64,000 nucleotides of DNA from CAYFZO01 sp965223735 (GCA_965223735.1 OZ245010.1:992001-1056000), one strand, 5' to 3'; numbered from the stretch's first letter, positions 25,701 through 34,317 are shown. Numbers and translations: made by a program. Notes: generated by a model from the letters alone, not told the origin.

Positions 25701-25992
25701 TTACTTCGGCGTGGTCAAGCCCATCTACGAGGCACACGACACGCTTGCCGAGCAGCAACTCGACGACTTCGCGGCCGACACCGCGCTCACCATGAAGACT
25801 ATTCTGGCCAATCACCGGAAAGTTGATTTCTGGAACGACACCGACGCCCAAAACAACGCCAAAAATACGATTGACGATTTTCTCCATGATGAGGTCAAAG
25901 ACAAATACGGCATACCCCTGAGCGACGGGCAGATGGACGAGATCATCGACAAACTCATGCAAGTCGCCAAACACAGGAGCCACCTGACATGA
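22786..25992 (+). CDS. hsdR: Type I restriction endonuclease subunit R
   Basis: About 1068 residues. The N-terminal nuclease domain has RPDIVLFVNGIPLAVIECKA (P-D...E-x-K at about residues 150-170). The SF2 translocase motor has WHTQGSGKSLSMV (Walker A), VLLVDESHRTNFGELA (motif II) and GFTGTPL (motif III), followed by LIVVNKLLTGFDAPRNTVLY and LLQAIARVNRVYEG motifs of the second RecA lobe. It cleaves unmodified DNA after ATP-driven translocation, in complex with HsdM and HsdS. It is separated from hsdM by about 10 kb of accessory genes and transposons. ATG 22786 is used; the GTG one codon earlier is possible. The stop overlaps the next gene by ATGA. Confidence 0.95.
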   Translation: MHGFRFNEKYLSQIPALQQLINLGFDHLTPEQALAQRGGQLANVLLEDTLRERLKRINRIRYKGGEHLFSDENIQSAIQKLKNIPYRGLQKTNEAIYDLLTLGTALEQAIEGDSKSFTLNYIDWKQPDNNLFQVTAEVSVARRNSTETARPDIVLFVNGIPLAVIECKAPNVEVDQAVSQNIRNQEENYIPRLFIYAQLVMAVNKNAALYATAGSSKEHWGRWQEMEDREDAVDTGINTPLTQVQKDRLFSGDFVAARNFFDAQEAEGGRQATGQDQAIHSLCRPQRLLDLTHRFVIFDNGVKKIARYQQYFVVRSAIRRLKQRDSKGRRKGGMIWHTQGSGKSLSMVMLVRALALDAQTGPLRIVLVTDRKDLDAQLGNTFTVCGLSQERATSGSDLVKHLKNKIDIITTLIHKFETALRVEKFTDDSPDIVLLVDESHRTNFGELAAQMRRMLPKACYLGFTGTPLTQTQKNNFVRFGELIKPSYSIHQAVSDKAVVPLLYEGRHVEMQQDKMAMDRWFERHTADLNEQQKADLKRKYARAEMLNTADRVVYMRAFDISEHFRANWQNTGFKAQLAAPRKSAAIRYHKFLQEIGEVSSEVIISAPDEREGHERVGEGPADEVVEFWRKAMTEFSSEEERDKQIIERFKNSDGDPEILIVVNKLLTGFDAPRNTVLYLCCALREHTLLQAIARVNRVYEGKEFGYIVDYNNVLEELDKALTMYDALKDFDEEDLAETLTSIKAEVDKLPQRYSDLWDLFKTVRNRQDEEAFEVLLADEERRGEFYARLSEYGKTLAIALSSEQFVMDTGEPELKRYKDDLKRFQRLSGAVRLRYAEAVDFSRIEPRIKKLLDTHIQADEVIRLNEPVNIFDERTFDQIKEKQGVYSRKTTTARADIIVNAAKRTVRENMDTDPAFYQKFSELIQRVIDDFKAKRISDLEYLNKAAEIRDRIVSGRHDDAPEKIRDDDDACAYFGVVKPIYEAHDTLAEQQLDDFAADTALTMKTILANHRKVDFWNDTDAQNNAKNTIDDFLHDEVKDKYGIPLSDGQMDEIIDKLMQVAKHRSHLT

Positions 25993-26699
25993 CGAGGAAC
26001 CGTTGCAAACTCGACTACGGTGAGAGCATCATCACCTACCAACTGCGGACTGCCAACAGAAAGTCGCTGGAAATCGCGGTGCATCCGGACGGCTGCGTCG
26101 TGGTCAAGGCGCCAGCCGACGCCGAGCGGTCGGCCATTGCAGCGCAGGTGAAAAAACGCGCACGCTGGATACAAAAGCAGTTGCGCTATTTTGAGCAGTT
26201 TGAACCGCGCACACCGCCACGGCAGTTTGTCGGCGGCGAAAGCCACCTCTATCTGGGCCGCAGTTACCGGCTGAAAATAGCCCCGGCCGACACCGACCTG
26301 GTGTTGCTCAAAAGCGGCTTCTTCTGCATCAGCGCGACCAACACCGCGCCGAAGCACATCGCCGGCCTGCTGAGCGCCTGGTACCAAGGCAAAGCGACCC
26401 GGCATCTCGCCGAGGTGTTCGACGAGTGCTGGGCGAATTTTGAAAAACACGGCGTCCCCAAACCGACACTGAGGATCATGCAAATGAAAAAGCGCTGGGG
26501 AAGCCTGAGCAAAAACGCTACGCTGACGCTGAATGCGGAACTCATCAAGACGCCGCGGGAATGTATCGAGTACGTTGTCGTCCACGAACTGTGCCATCTG
26601 CTCCATCACAACCACGGCCCGGAATTCCACCGCCTGCTCGAACGCTCGCTGCCGGACTGGATGGAACGAAAACACAAACTGGAAATGGCGCTGGTCTAG
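25989..26699 (+). CDS. YgjP-type zinc metallopeptidase (DUF45, M48-related)
   Basis: A 236-residue protein. The C-terminal catalytic motif HELCHLLHHNHGPEFHRLLE contains HExxH with a downstream His, typical of DUF45/YgjP. MKKRWGSLSKNATLTLN and ECIEYVVVHE before it are the other conserved blocks. The N-terminal half has SLEIAVHPDGCVVVKAPADA. These proteins are very often encoded directly after hsdR, but their substrate is unknown. The gene overlaps hsdR by 4 bases, so it belongs to the restriction unit. It is the right-most island gene, about 100 bases before rpsU. Confidence 0.9.
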   Translation: MTRNRCKLDYGESIITYQLRTANRKSLEIAVHPDGCVVVKAPADAERSAIAAQVKKRARWIQKQLRYFEQFEPRTPPRQFVGGESHLYLGRSYRLKIAPADTDLVLLKSGFFCISATNTAPKHIAGLLSAWYQGKATRHLAEVFDECWANFEKHGVPKPTLRIMQMKKRWGSLSKNATLTLNAELIKTPRECIEYVVVHELCHLLHHNHGPEFHRLLERSLPDWMERKHKLEMALV

Positions 26700-26752
26700 A
26701 GGGCTGTTTCCGATGCCCTGATCCGGGCTCCGTGATGATCTCAAACGCACAA

Positions 26753-26780
26753 TTGCATCCTTCACCGGTATCGGTATAAT
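26753..26780 (+). promoter_or_regulatory. rpsU promoter
   Basis: TTGCAT (26753-26758), a 16-bp spacer and a perfect TATAAT (26775-26780), 24 bases before the rpsU ATG. It is the first core signal to the right of the island. Confidence 0.7.
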
Positions 26781-26804
26781 TCGCGCTCCACATCGGGAAC
26801 CGTT

Positions 26805-27020
26805 ATGCCTGGGATCAGAGTAAAAGAAAATGAACCTTTCGACGTCGCTCTCAGGCGTTTTCGCAGATCGTGCGAAAAAGCCGGCGTTCTGACAGAAGTC
26901 AGGAAGCGCGAATACTACGAGAAACCGACCACGATCCGAAAGCGTAAAGCGGCGGCGGCCGTCAAGCGCCACCGCAAACGCAGAATGAGCAATCTGGCGT
27001 ACCGCAACCGCCGTTACTGA
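26805..27020 (+). CDS. rpsU: 30S ribosomal protein S21
   Basis: A 71-residue protein: start MPGIRVKENEPFDVALRRFR, then CEKAGVLTEVRKREYYEKPT and a basic C terminus ending RNRRY. S21 binds near the 3' end of 16S rRNA and helps initiation. In most gammaproteobacteria it heads the rpsU-dnaG-rpoD operon. Here dnaG is about 12 kb away and gltD is the next gene downstream. Its last codons lie in a 37-bp sequence repeated 72 bases further on. Confidence 0.97.
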   Translation: MPGIRVKENEPFDVALRRFRRSCEKAGVLTEVRKREYYEKPTTIRKRKAAAAVKRHRKRRMSNLAYRNRRY

Positions 27021-27104
27021 GACGGCTGCCCCTGATATCGCCCTGCGGCGTGAACACGTACACCTCAGGCGTACCGCAACCGCCGTTACTGAGACGGCTG
27101 CCCC
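26996..27104 (+). repeat. Two 37-bp direct repeats, period 72, at the rpsU 3' end
   Basis: Copies at 26996-27032 and 27068-27104 start GGCGTACCGCAACCGCCGTT and are identical. The first contains the last rpsU codons and stop; the second is noncoding. The layout suggests a local duplication or a repeat-based junction. It lies at the edge of the rearranged gltD-to-gltB block. Confidence 0.9.
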
Positions 27105-27262
27105 CCTGTTTCAAACCCCGCGGGCGGGCTTCAGGGCACTTGCGAACAGCCGCATATCTCAACTCGCGCCCGAACGACGCAAAAACCCGCCGTTGCGAAA
27201 AACCGACGCCACGGCAGCCGTTGTATATTATGCGGGATTAAAACTCCCAGCCCCGTGAGCCA

Positions 27263-28669
27263 ATGCCGGACCCACTGCACTTTCTCAATCTGCCGCGACA
27301 AAGCCCGAAGAAAACGTCGGTCGAAATCAGGCTGCACGACTATAAAGAGATATACGGCCAGTTCGACCCGGAGCAGGCCGCACAGCAATCGGCACGTTGC
27401 CTCGGCTGCGGCAATCCCTACTGCGAATGGAAATGCCCCGTTCATAACTACATCCCCGACTGGCTCAAGTTGGTCCAGGAAGGCAAGTTGATCCAAGCGG
27501 TGGAGATGTGTCACGAAACCAATTCACTGCCGGAGATCTGCGGCCGCATCTGCCCTCAAGACCGCCTTTGCGAAGGTGCATGCACCCTGAATGACGGCTT
27601 CGGCACCGTCACCATCGGGGCAGTGGAAAAATACATCACCGATGAAGCGTTCAAGGCCGGGTGGCGCCCGGACCTTTCACACGTAAAGCAAACCGGCAGA
27701 CGGGTCGCCGTCGTAGGCGCGGGCCCAGCCGGCATTGCGTGCGCCGACGTGTTGACCAGAAACGGGGTCAAGACCGTCGTGTTCGACCGCTATCCGGAAA
27801 TAGGCGGACTGCTGACATTCGGCATCCCGCCGTTCAAGTTGGAAAAGGAGGTGGTGCTAAAGCGGCGCGCGATCATGGAAGGCATGGGCATCGAATTCCG
27901 CCTGCAGACTGAGATCGGAAAGGACATCGCGTTTGAGCGGCTGCACGATGAGTACGACGCCGTATTTCTCGGCATGGGCGCATATACCGCCATGCAGGGC
28001 GGCTTTCCGGGGGAAAACATGGAAGGTGTTTACGAGGCGCTTCCGTACCTGATCGCCAACGTCAATCGCCGGATGAGTTACACGAATGACCCGTCTGAAT
28101 TCACCGACATGAAAGATCAACGTGTTGTCATCCTCGGCGGCGGCGACACGGCGATGGACTGTAACCGCACGGCGGTGCGCCAGCAAGCCTCCTCGGTCAC
28201 CTGCGTGTACCGTCGCGATGAAGAAAACATGCCGGGCTCGCGCCGTGAAGTCTCAAACTCAAAAGAGGAAGGGGTCCGATTCATATTCAATCGCCAGCCG
28301 ACGGAGATCATCGGCGACGGCAAGGCCGAAGGCGTCAGGCTGGTGAAAACAAGACCCGGCGCACCGGACAGTCGCGGGCGCAAGCGTGCTGAACCGGTTG
28401 CCGGCACCGAAGAAACGATAGCGGCGGATCGCGTGATCATCGCGTTCGGCTTCAGGCCGAGCCCCGCCCGGTGGTTTGAAGATTTCAACATCGGCACCGA
28501 GAACGACGGCCGCGTCATTGCGAGCGCGGACACAAGGTACAAATTCCAGACCACCAACCCGAAAATATTCGCGGGCGGCGACATGGTCAGAGGCGCCGAT
28601 CTCGTCGTGACCGCCGTGTTTGAAGGCAGGGAGGCCGCGCAGGGAATACTCAGCCATCTGAACTCATGA
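27263..28669 (+). CDS. gltD: Glutamate synthase small (beta) subunit GltD
   Basis: A 468-residue NADPH-dependent reductase. N-terminal cysteines for the [4Fe-4S] clusters are in ARCLGCGNPYCEWKCPVHNY and ICGRICPQDRLCEGAC. An FAD-binding fold is at RVAVVGAGPAGIACADVL and the NADPH fold at RVVILGGGDTAMDCNRTA. It feeds electrons to GltB, which turns glutamine and 2-oxoglutarate into two glutamates. Normally gltD follows gltB; here gltB is 5.7 kb downstream of the gltD stop, on the far side of hemE, mrcA and aroKB. The 242-bp gap before gltD has a TATTAT-like -10 at 27225-27230 but no convincing -35. Confidence 0.95.
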   Translation: MPDPLHFLNLPRQSPKKTSVEIRLHDYKEIYGQFDPEQAAQQSARCLGCGNPYCEWKCPVHNYIPDWLKLVQEGKLIQAVEMCHETNSLPEICGRICPQDRLCEGACTLNDGFGTVTIGAVEKYITDEAFKAGWRPDLSHVKQTGRRVAVVGAGPAGIACADVLTRNGVKTVVFDRYPEIGGLLTFGIPPFKLEKEVVLKRRAIMEGMGIEFRLQTEIGKDIAFERLHDEYDAVFLGMGAYTAMQGGFPGENMEGVYEALPYLIANVNRRMSYTNDPSEFTDMKDQRVVILGGGDTAMDCNRTAVRQQASSVTCVYRRDEENMPGSRREVSNSKEEGVRFIFNRQPTEIIGDGKAEGVRLVKTRPGAPDSRGRKRAEPVAGTEETIAADRVIIAFGFRPSPARWFEDFNIGTENDGRVIASADTRYKFQTTNPKIFAGGDMVRGADLVVTAVFEGREAAQGILSHLNS

Positions 28670-28682
28670 CTCCAAGCCCGCC

Positions 28683-29735
28683 ATGGCAACATTAAAGAAC
28701 GACCGCCTGATCCGGGCGCTGTTAAGACAACCCGTCGATACGACGCCGATCTGGATCATGCGCCAGGCCGGACGCTATTTGCCCGAATACCGCAAGGTGC
28801 GCGCACGGGCAAAGAACTTCCTGACACTCTGCAAAACACCGGAACTCGTGTGTGAAGTGACGTTGCAACCGCTCAAACGCTTTGATCTCGACGCGGCGAT
28901 TATTTTCTCCGACATCCTGACGATCCCGGAAGCGATGGGCCTCGAACTCGAGTTCGTCGAAAACAGCGGCCCCCGGTTCAACGCACCCGTGCGCAACGGA
29001 AAAGCGGTACGCTCGCTCAGGCAGCCCGTGCCCGAGGACGACCTCGCCTACGTCATGGACTCGATCCGGCTGGTGCGACGCGAACTCGACGGCAAAGTGC
29101 CGCTGATCGGTTTCAGCGGCAGCCCATGGACACTCGCCGTTTACATGATCGAGGGCGCGGCAAACCGCGATTTCGGCGTGATCAAGGCGATGCTGCACGA
29201 ACAACCGCAACTGCTCGGCGAGCTGCTGGAAAAACTGAGCGCCGCCGTCGCGGCGCATTTGAACGCGCAGATCAAGGCCGGCGCCCAATGCGTGATGGTG
29301 TTTGATACTTGGGGCGGCATCCTGCCCGACGACGAATACACTCCGTTCTCACTGGAGCCGACAAAACGCGCGATCAGCAAATTAACGCGCACGCACGACG
29401 ACGGCGCGGTGCCGAAGATCCTGTTCACAAAAAGCGAAGGGCGGTGGCTGGAAGCAATGGCCGACAGCGGCTGCGACGCGCTCGGACTCGACTCGATGGT
29501 CAATATCGGGGAGGCGCGCAACCGCGTCGGCGACCGGGTCGCGTTGCAGGGCAACCTGAACCCCGAAGTCCTGTGCAAGGCGCCCGAAGTCATCCGCCGC
29601 GAGGCGCATAAGATCCTTGATGATTTCGGTGAAGGATCGGGGCACGTATTCAACCTCGGCCACGGCATCACGCCCGACACGCCCCCGGACAACGTCGCCG
29701 TCCTGATCGACGCCGTGCGTCGGCACCCCGGATAG
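28683..29735 (+). CDS. hemE: Uroporphyrinogen decarboxylase HemE
   Basis: A 350-residue protein with the N-terminal PIWIMRQAGRYLPEYRKVR (substrate-binding Arg residues), FSDILTIPEAMG, GFSGSPWTLAVYMIEG and the end NLGHGITPDTPPDNV. It removes four acetate carboxyl groups of uroporphyrinogen III in heme synthesis. It lies 13 bases after gltD, forming the usual gltD-hemE pair. It converges with mrcA. Confidence 0.96.
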   Translation: MATLKNDRLIRALLRQPVDTTPIWIMRQAGRYLPEYRKVRARAKNFLTLCKTPELVCEVTLQPLKRFDLDAAIIFSDILTIPEAMGLELEFVENSGPRFNAPVRNGKAVRSLRQPVPEDDLAYVMDSIRLVRRELDGKVPLIGFSGSPWTLAVYMIEGAANRDFGVIKAMLHEQPQLLGELLEKLSAAVAAHLNAQIKAGAQCVMVFDTWGGILPDDEYTPFSLEPTKRAISKLTRTHDDGAVPKILFTKSEGRWLEAMADSGCDALGLDSMVNIGEARNRVGDRVALQGNLNPEVLCKAPEVIRREAHKILDDFGEGSGHVFNLGHGITPDTPPDNVAVLIDAVRRHPG

Positions 29736-29850
29736 GCACGGTCCCCCGACCCGGCGGGCGCCGAACGAATAGAGCCGCCGGAGCCCATCTTCGGAATCGA
29801 GCGTCCCGACGATGACACTCTCCACAGTCGGTCGCGCCGGCAGCTCCCTA

Positions 29851-29903
29851 TCAATGGGGGATCACATACAGTAATCCGCAAGGGGATTGCGTATGCCCAT
29901 TGA
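29851..29903. other. Long interrupted hairpin between hemE and mrcA
   Basis: In the 292-bp gap, TCAATGGG (29851-29858) pairs with CCCATTGA (29896-29903). An inner CATAC/GTATG pair (29865-29869 with 29891-29895) and AATCC/GGATT (29873-29877 with 29884-29888) extend it, with a one-sided 6-base bulge. There is no T run, so a simple intrinsic terminator is unlikely. I see no gene in the rest of the gap. Confidence 0.6.
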
Positions 29904-30027
29904 CGGATCATAGGAGTCGCCTGACAGAACCAATCCCGGGGGCCCGGCCCCGGCAGAGGCGAACGCCCCTCCCCGTCCAGCCGCGTCATTCCCCAACGCC
30001 AATTAACTCCCTGTCAATGCTTGCAGA

Positions 30028-32445
30028 TCAAAACAATTTCTCTATGTCTTTTTTCTGCCCGCCTCCGCCGTCTTCGGACACCGCGCCGGCCACGTCTTTC
30101 GGCAGGTATTCGGAACGGAACGTCTCGATGATCGCATTCTCCGCGGCCGGGTGCGCCAACAGACCGGTCTCGGGGTCAATGTTCGCCGAGATGATGTTGC
30201 CGGGTTTGAAATAGGGCCGTTCAGGCCTGCCTTCGAGCGCCGACTTCATAAATTCAATCCACATCGGCAACGCCGCCCTGCTGCCGGTCTCGTAGCGTCC
30301 CAGCGGCTTGTGATCGTCAAACCCGACCCAGGTCGTGCAGACGATATCCCGGGTGAAGCCGCCGAACCAGGCGTCGCGCTGATCGTTGGTGGTTCCCGTT
30401 TTTCCCGCAAGGTCGGAGCGTCCGAGCACTCGCGCGCGACGCCCTGTCCCGCCGCGTACAACATCGCGCAGCATGCTGTTGATCTGATAAGCAATGCCCG
30501 ACGGCACCACTCGCTTCACATACCCCGTTGTCGCCTCGGTCTGCGTAGAAGAGTAGTTCAGCCCGGCCGCAAGGTCCAGAGCGTCGCTTTGTTCGCGTTT
30601 GCAGTTTTCCGCACAAACAGCCGGCGGTTCCGCTTTGTAAAACCGCATGCCCGCGGCCCGGATCTCGTCAATCAGGTAAGGGGCAAGTTGCGCCCCGCTG
30701 TTTGCGAACACCGTGAAGGCGCTTGCCAGACTCAAGGGAGTGACGACCCCCGACCCCAGAGCCAACGTTAAATTGTAAGGCTGGTCGGAACGATCAAAGC
30801 CGAACCGGAGTATGTAGTCCAGTGTGTCGCGTACGCTGATGCTGTCAACCAACCTGATCGAAACGAGGTTACGCGAGTGTTTGAGCGCTTCGCGAAGACG
30901 TGTGGGGCCGAAGAACTTGCCGCTGTAATTTGCCGGGCGCCAATCCAGACTGGTGCGAATATCGGTGAACACGACCGGGGAATCGTTCACGATCGTGGCC
31001 GGCGTATATCCGTGAGCCAGCGCCGCGGAATAAATGAACGGCTTGAAACTCGACCCCGGCTGCCGCCTGGCCTGAACCGCGCGGTTGAACTTGCTCAGGC
31101 TGAAATCAAACCCGCCGCTGAGCGCGACGATGGCGCCGGTGTCCGCCTCCAACGACACCAGCGCCCCGCCGACGTCGGGCAACTGCCTGAGTTTCCATTC
31201 GTCTCCGACCTGAACGACGCGCACGACGTCGCCCTCAGCTACGACGTCATCCGCATTCTCCGGCGACCCGCCCCGCCGGTCCTGATCAATGTAACGCCGC
31301 GCCCAGCTGTAGGCCGCCGGGCCCAACTGCGCCGCCCTGCCGTCTTTTAGAACCACGCGAAAATTGCCGCTGCTGACTTCCGTCACCAGCGCCGGCAACA
31401 AACCGCCCAATTCCCGGAAATCCTCAAGCGCGGCATTCACCGCTTCGCCGTCGGCAAAGTCCCCGATCTCAATACGAGCCTCGGGGCCGCGGTAGCCGTG
31501 CCTCAGGTCGTACTCGATCAGTGCTTTCCCAACGGCGCGATTTGCGTCAATCTGCAGGTCGCCACCGAGCGTCGTGTACACCTCGTAGCCGCCGATGTAG
31601 GCGTCGCTGCCGAACATTTCAACCGCTTCACGGCGCGCCATCTCGGCAACGTACGGCGCATCGACTTCCACCACCGCTCGGTGCCACTCCGCCGTGACCC
31701 CGCTCGCCGCCGTCTGCGCGTGCATTCCGGGCTCGATCATCCCCAGCTCCAGCATACGGCCGAGCACGTAATTCCTGCGCTTGATCGCGAGTTCCGGATT
31801 GCTGAGCGGGTTATATATCGACGGCGCCTTGGGCAAACCCGCGATCATTGCGATCTGCTCCAACTTCAGATCCCGGATATCCGCACCGTAATAGACCTCG
31901 GCCGCGGCGCCGACGCCGTAGGCGCGATGCCCGAGAAATATCTTGTTCAAATAAAGCTGAAGTATCTCTTCCTTGCCGAACTGACGCTCTATCAATAAAG
32001 CCAAAAAGATTTCCTTGATCTTGCGTATGTAAGTCCGCTCGCTGGTCAGGAAGTAATTCCTCGCGAGTTGCATCGTGATTGTGCTGCCGCCCTGTTTCTT
32101 CTCGCCGGTTTCAATCAGCTTTATGGCTGCGCGCGTAAGACCCGCGTAATCCACTCCCGGGTGCTCAAAAAAGCGATCGTCTTCGGCGGCGAGAAAAGCG
32201 TTTACCATCGGCGGCGGGATCTGGGTCATCGCAACCGGGATGCGTCGTTTCTCGCCAAACTCACCGATTAGGCGGCCGTTGCGCGTATATACCCTCAGGG
32301 GCGTCTGCAACCGGATGTTTTTGAGGTCTTCAACCGAAGGCAGACCGGGCGCGATATAAAGATAAGCACCGAGCAACAGAACAACCGCACCCAGAAACAG
32401 GCTGAACAGCATGAAAAGAACTTTCCGTAAAACGCGGACAAACAC
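30028..32445 (-). CDS. mrcA: Penicillin-binding protein 1A (bifunctional)
   Basis: An 805-residue class A PBP. After an N-terminal membrane anchor (FMLFSLFLGAVVLLLGAYLY), the glycosyltransferase domain has EDDRFFEHPGVDYAGLTRAA, GGSTITMQLARN and RKIKEIFLALLIERQ. The transpeptidase has the SSFK active serine (RQPGSSFKPFIYSAALA), the SRN motif (LKHSRNLVSI) and KTGTTN. An OB-like domain lies between them. It polymerises and cross-links peptidoglycan. It is divergent from aroK; in many relatives pilMNOPQ lies between mrcA and aroK, but not here. Confidence 0.95.
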   Translation of the reverse strand: MFVRVLRKVLFMLFSLFLGAVVLLLGAYLYIAPGLPSVEDLKNIRLQTPLRVYTRNGRLIGEFGEKRRIPVAMTQIPPPMVNAFLAAEDDRFFEHPGVDYAGLTRAAIKLIETGEKKQGGSTITMQLARNYFLTSERTYIRKIKEIFLALLIERQFGKEEILQLYLNKIFLGHRAYGVGAAAEVYYGADIRDLKLEQIAMIAGLPKAPSIYNPLSNPELAIKRRNYVLGRMLELGMIEPGMHAQTAASGVTAEWHRAVVEVDAPYVAEMARREAVEMFGSDAYIGGYEVYTTLGGDLQIDANRAVGKALIEYDLRHGYRGPEARIEIGDFADGEAVNAALEDFRELGGLLPALVTEVSSGNFRVVLKDGRAAQLGPAAYSWARRYIDQDRRGGSPENADDVVAEGDVVRVVQVGDEWKLRQLPDVGGALVSLEADTGAIVALSGGFDFSLSKFNRAVQARRQPGSSFKPFIYSAALAHGYTPATIVNDSPVVFTDIRTSLDWRPANYSGKFFGPTRLREALKHSRNLVSIRLVDSISVRDTLDYILRFGFDRSDQPYNLTLALGSGVVTPLSLASAFTVFANSGAQLAPYLIDEIRAAGMRFYKAEPPAVCAENCKREQSDALDLAAGLNYSSTQTEATTGYVKRVVPSGIAYQINSMLRDVVRGGTGRRARVLGRSDLAGKTGTTNDQRDAWFGGFTRDIVCTTWVGFDDHKPLGRYETGSRAALPMWIEFMKSALEGRPERPYFKPGNIISANIDPETGLLAHPAAENAIIETFRSEYLPKDVAGAVSEDGGGGQKKDIEKLF

Positions 32446-32633
32446 CTGCGGCCGACCTCAGACGTTTATTGACATTCGCGACACGGCGGCATTTTATCAC
32501 GCCCGCGCGGCACGCCGAAGACGACGCCCGCCAAAACCAACGGTTGCCGCCGGATAAAATTCAACAATCAAATCTGCACACAGGTATTATTTACACACGC
32601 TGAACAATCGGCCTGCGAAAACAAACTTGCTTC

Positions 32634-33170
32634 ATGCTGATGACACCTGCATCCAACATCTTTCTGGTCGGCCCGATGGCTTGCGGAAAAACCACGCTCG
32701 GCAGGCATCTCGCCGAACGGCTGGGCCACGAATTCCTCGACAGCGATGAAGTAATTCAACAACGCGCAGGCTTATCAATCGAGCGCATTTTTGAAGGCGA
32801 AGGCGAAGACGGATTCAGGCGACGCGAAGCCGAGATCATTGCGGAATTGACAAAAAAAGAAAACATCGTGCTGGCGACCGGCGGCGGTTCCGTTCTGTCG
32901 GAAGAAAACCGACGCCGTCTGCAACAGCGGGGGACAGTCGTCCATCTTCAAATCGGCATCGACGCCCAACTCGCGCGCACTTCGGGCGACCCGACCAGGC
33001 CGTTGTTGAAAAACCAGAATAAGCGCGCGGTGCTGGAAAAACTCAACCGCCAGCGTGAAGATTGTTACCGGCGGATTGCGAATATCACTCTGGACGTTGA
33101 CAATAAGAACGTCGATGAAATAAGCGACGAGATCATCAACGCTTTGCCGCACGGGAAAACGGATGCCTGA
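32634..33170 (+). CDS. aroK: Shikimate kinase
   Basis: A 178-residue P-loop kinase: IFLVGPMACGKTTLGRHLAE (Walker A), FLDSDEVIQQRAGLSI for shikimate binding, FRRREAEII, LATGGGSVLSEENR and the lid PTRPLL. It phosphorylates shikimate in aromatic amino acid synthesis. ATG 32634 is used, with another Met two codons on. It overlaps aroB by 8 bases, so the two are translationally coupled. It is divergent from mrcA over 188 bases. Confidence 0.95.
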   Translation: MLMTPASNIFLVGPMACGKTTLGRHLAERLGHEFLDSDEVIQQRAGLSIERIFEGEGEDGFRRREAEIIAELTKKENIVLATGGGSVLSEENRRRLQQRGTVVHLQIGIDAQLARTSGDPTRPLLKNQNKRAVLEKLNRQREDCYRRIANITLDVDNKNVDEISDEIINALPHGKTDA

Positions 33171-34260
33171 TACACCAAAAACCCTGAGGATTGACCTCGG
33201 CGACCGCACTTACCCCGTCTATATCGGTAAAGGCCTGCTCGATTCGGCACCCGTTTTCAAACAACATATTCGCACAAGCCGCATCGTCATCGTCAGCGAC
33301 GAGACCGTGGCGCCACTGTATCTTGCGCGAGCACACGCCGCCCTGTCAGGCGCGGCGGTCTCGGACATCGTGCTGCCCGCAGGCGAAGAGCATAAAACGC
33401 TGGCCGCATTCGAAAATATCTGCACGCAGTTGCTCGAAAACGGCGCGGGCAGAGATACAACCTTGGCTACGCTCGGCGGCGGTGTCGTCGGCGACGTCGC
33501 GGGCTTTGCCGCCGCCTGCTATCAACGCGGCATCGACTTCATACAAATACCCACGACCCTGCTCGCGCAGGTGGATTCGTCGGTCGGCGGCAAAACCGGC
33601 GTCAATCACGCACTCGGAAAAAACATGATCGGCGCCTTTTACCAGCCGCGCGCTGTCGTGATTGATCTCGACGTGCTCGAGACGCTGCCTGCAAGGCAAT
33701 TTTCCGCCGGCGTCGCCGAAATTATCAAATACGGCATGATCCTCGACGCGGAATTTTTCAGTTGGATCGAGCAAAACAGCGATTCATTGATGGCGCACGA
33801 CGACGACGCTCTGACCCACGCCATCTTTCGCTCGTGTGAAATCAAGGCGCAGGTCGTCGCGAAAGACGAATGCGAAAGCGGTGGCCACCGGATGCTACTG
33901 AACCTCGGACACACTTTCGGACACGCGATAGAAACCGCGATGGGGTACGGACGCTGGCTGCACGGAGAAGCCGTCGGCTGCGGCCTGCTGCTCGCCACCG
34001 TCCTGTCGCGCGATCTCGGATACGTCGGCGCCGAAGAAGTCAACAGAGTTGCCGCAATTCTTGAACGCGCTGCCCTGCCGCGTGAAATTCCTCCCGAACT
34101 CGACGCCGGCGACATACTGAACCTGATGTCACGCGATAAAAAAAACCGCGACGGAAAATATCGTCTGGTGTTGCTTAAGGCGATCGGCGATGCATTTATC
34201 AGCGACGACGTCTCTCAAAATAAAGTCGCCGAATTTCTAACGGCCATTCATCGCGTTTAA
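33163..34260 (+). CDS. aroB: 3-dehydroquinate synthase
   Basis: A 365-residue NAD- and metal-dependent enzyme with TLATLGGGVVGDVAGFAAAC, RGIDFIQIPTTLLAQVDSSV, GGKTGVNH, GVAEIIKYGMI and the metal-binding His in LNLGHTFGHAIE and HGEAV. It cyclises DAHP to 3-dehydroquinate. It overlaps aroK by 8 bases and ends 101 bases before gltB. The damX-type gene that often follows aroB is absent. Confidence 0.96.
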   Translation: MPDTPKTLRIDLGDRTYPVYIGKGLLDSAPVFKQHIRTSRIVIVSDETVAPLYLARAHAALSGAAVSDIVLPAGEEHKTLAAFENICTQLLENGAGRDTTLATLGGGVVGDVAGFAAACYQRGIDFIQIPTTLLAQVDSSVGGKTGVNHALGKNMIGAFYQPRAVVIDLDVLETLPARQFSAGVAEIIKYGMILDAEFFSWIEQNSDSLMAHDDDALTHAIFRSCEIKAQVVAKDECESGGHRMLLNLGHTFGHAIETAMGYGRWLHGEAVGCGLLLATVLSRDLGYVGAEEVNRVAAILERAALPREIPPELDAGDILNLMSRDKKNRDGKYRLVLLKAIGDAFISDDVSQNKVAEFLTAIHRV

Positions 34261-34317
34261 CCCGGCCGCAGTGTCCGCAACGACGCTCCTGCAAAGCGCG
34301 CTTGCAGACCGGGCGCG

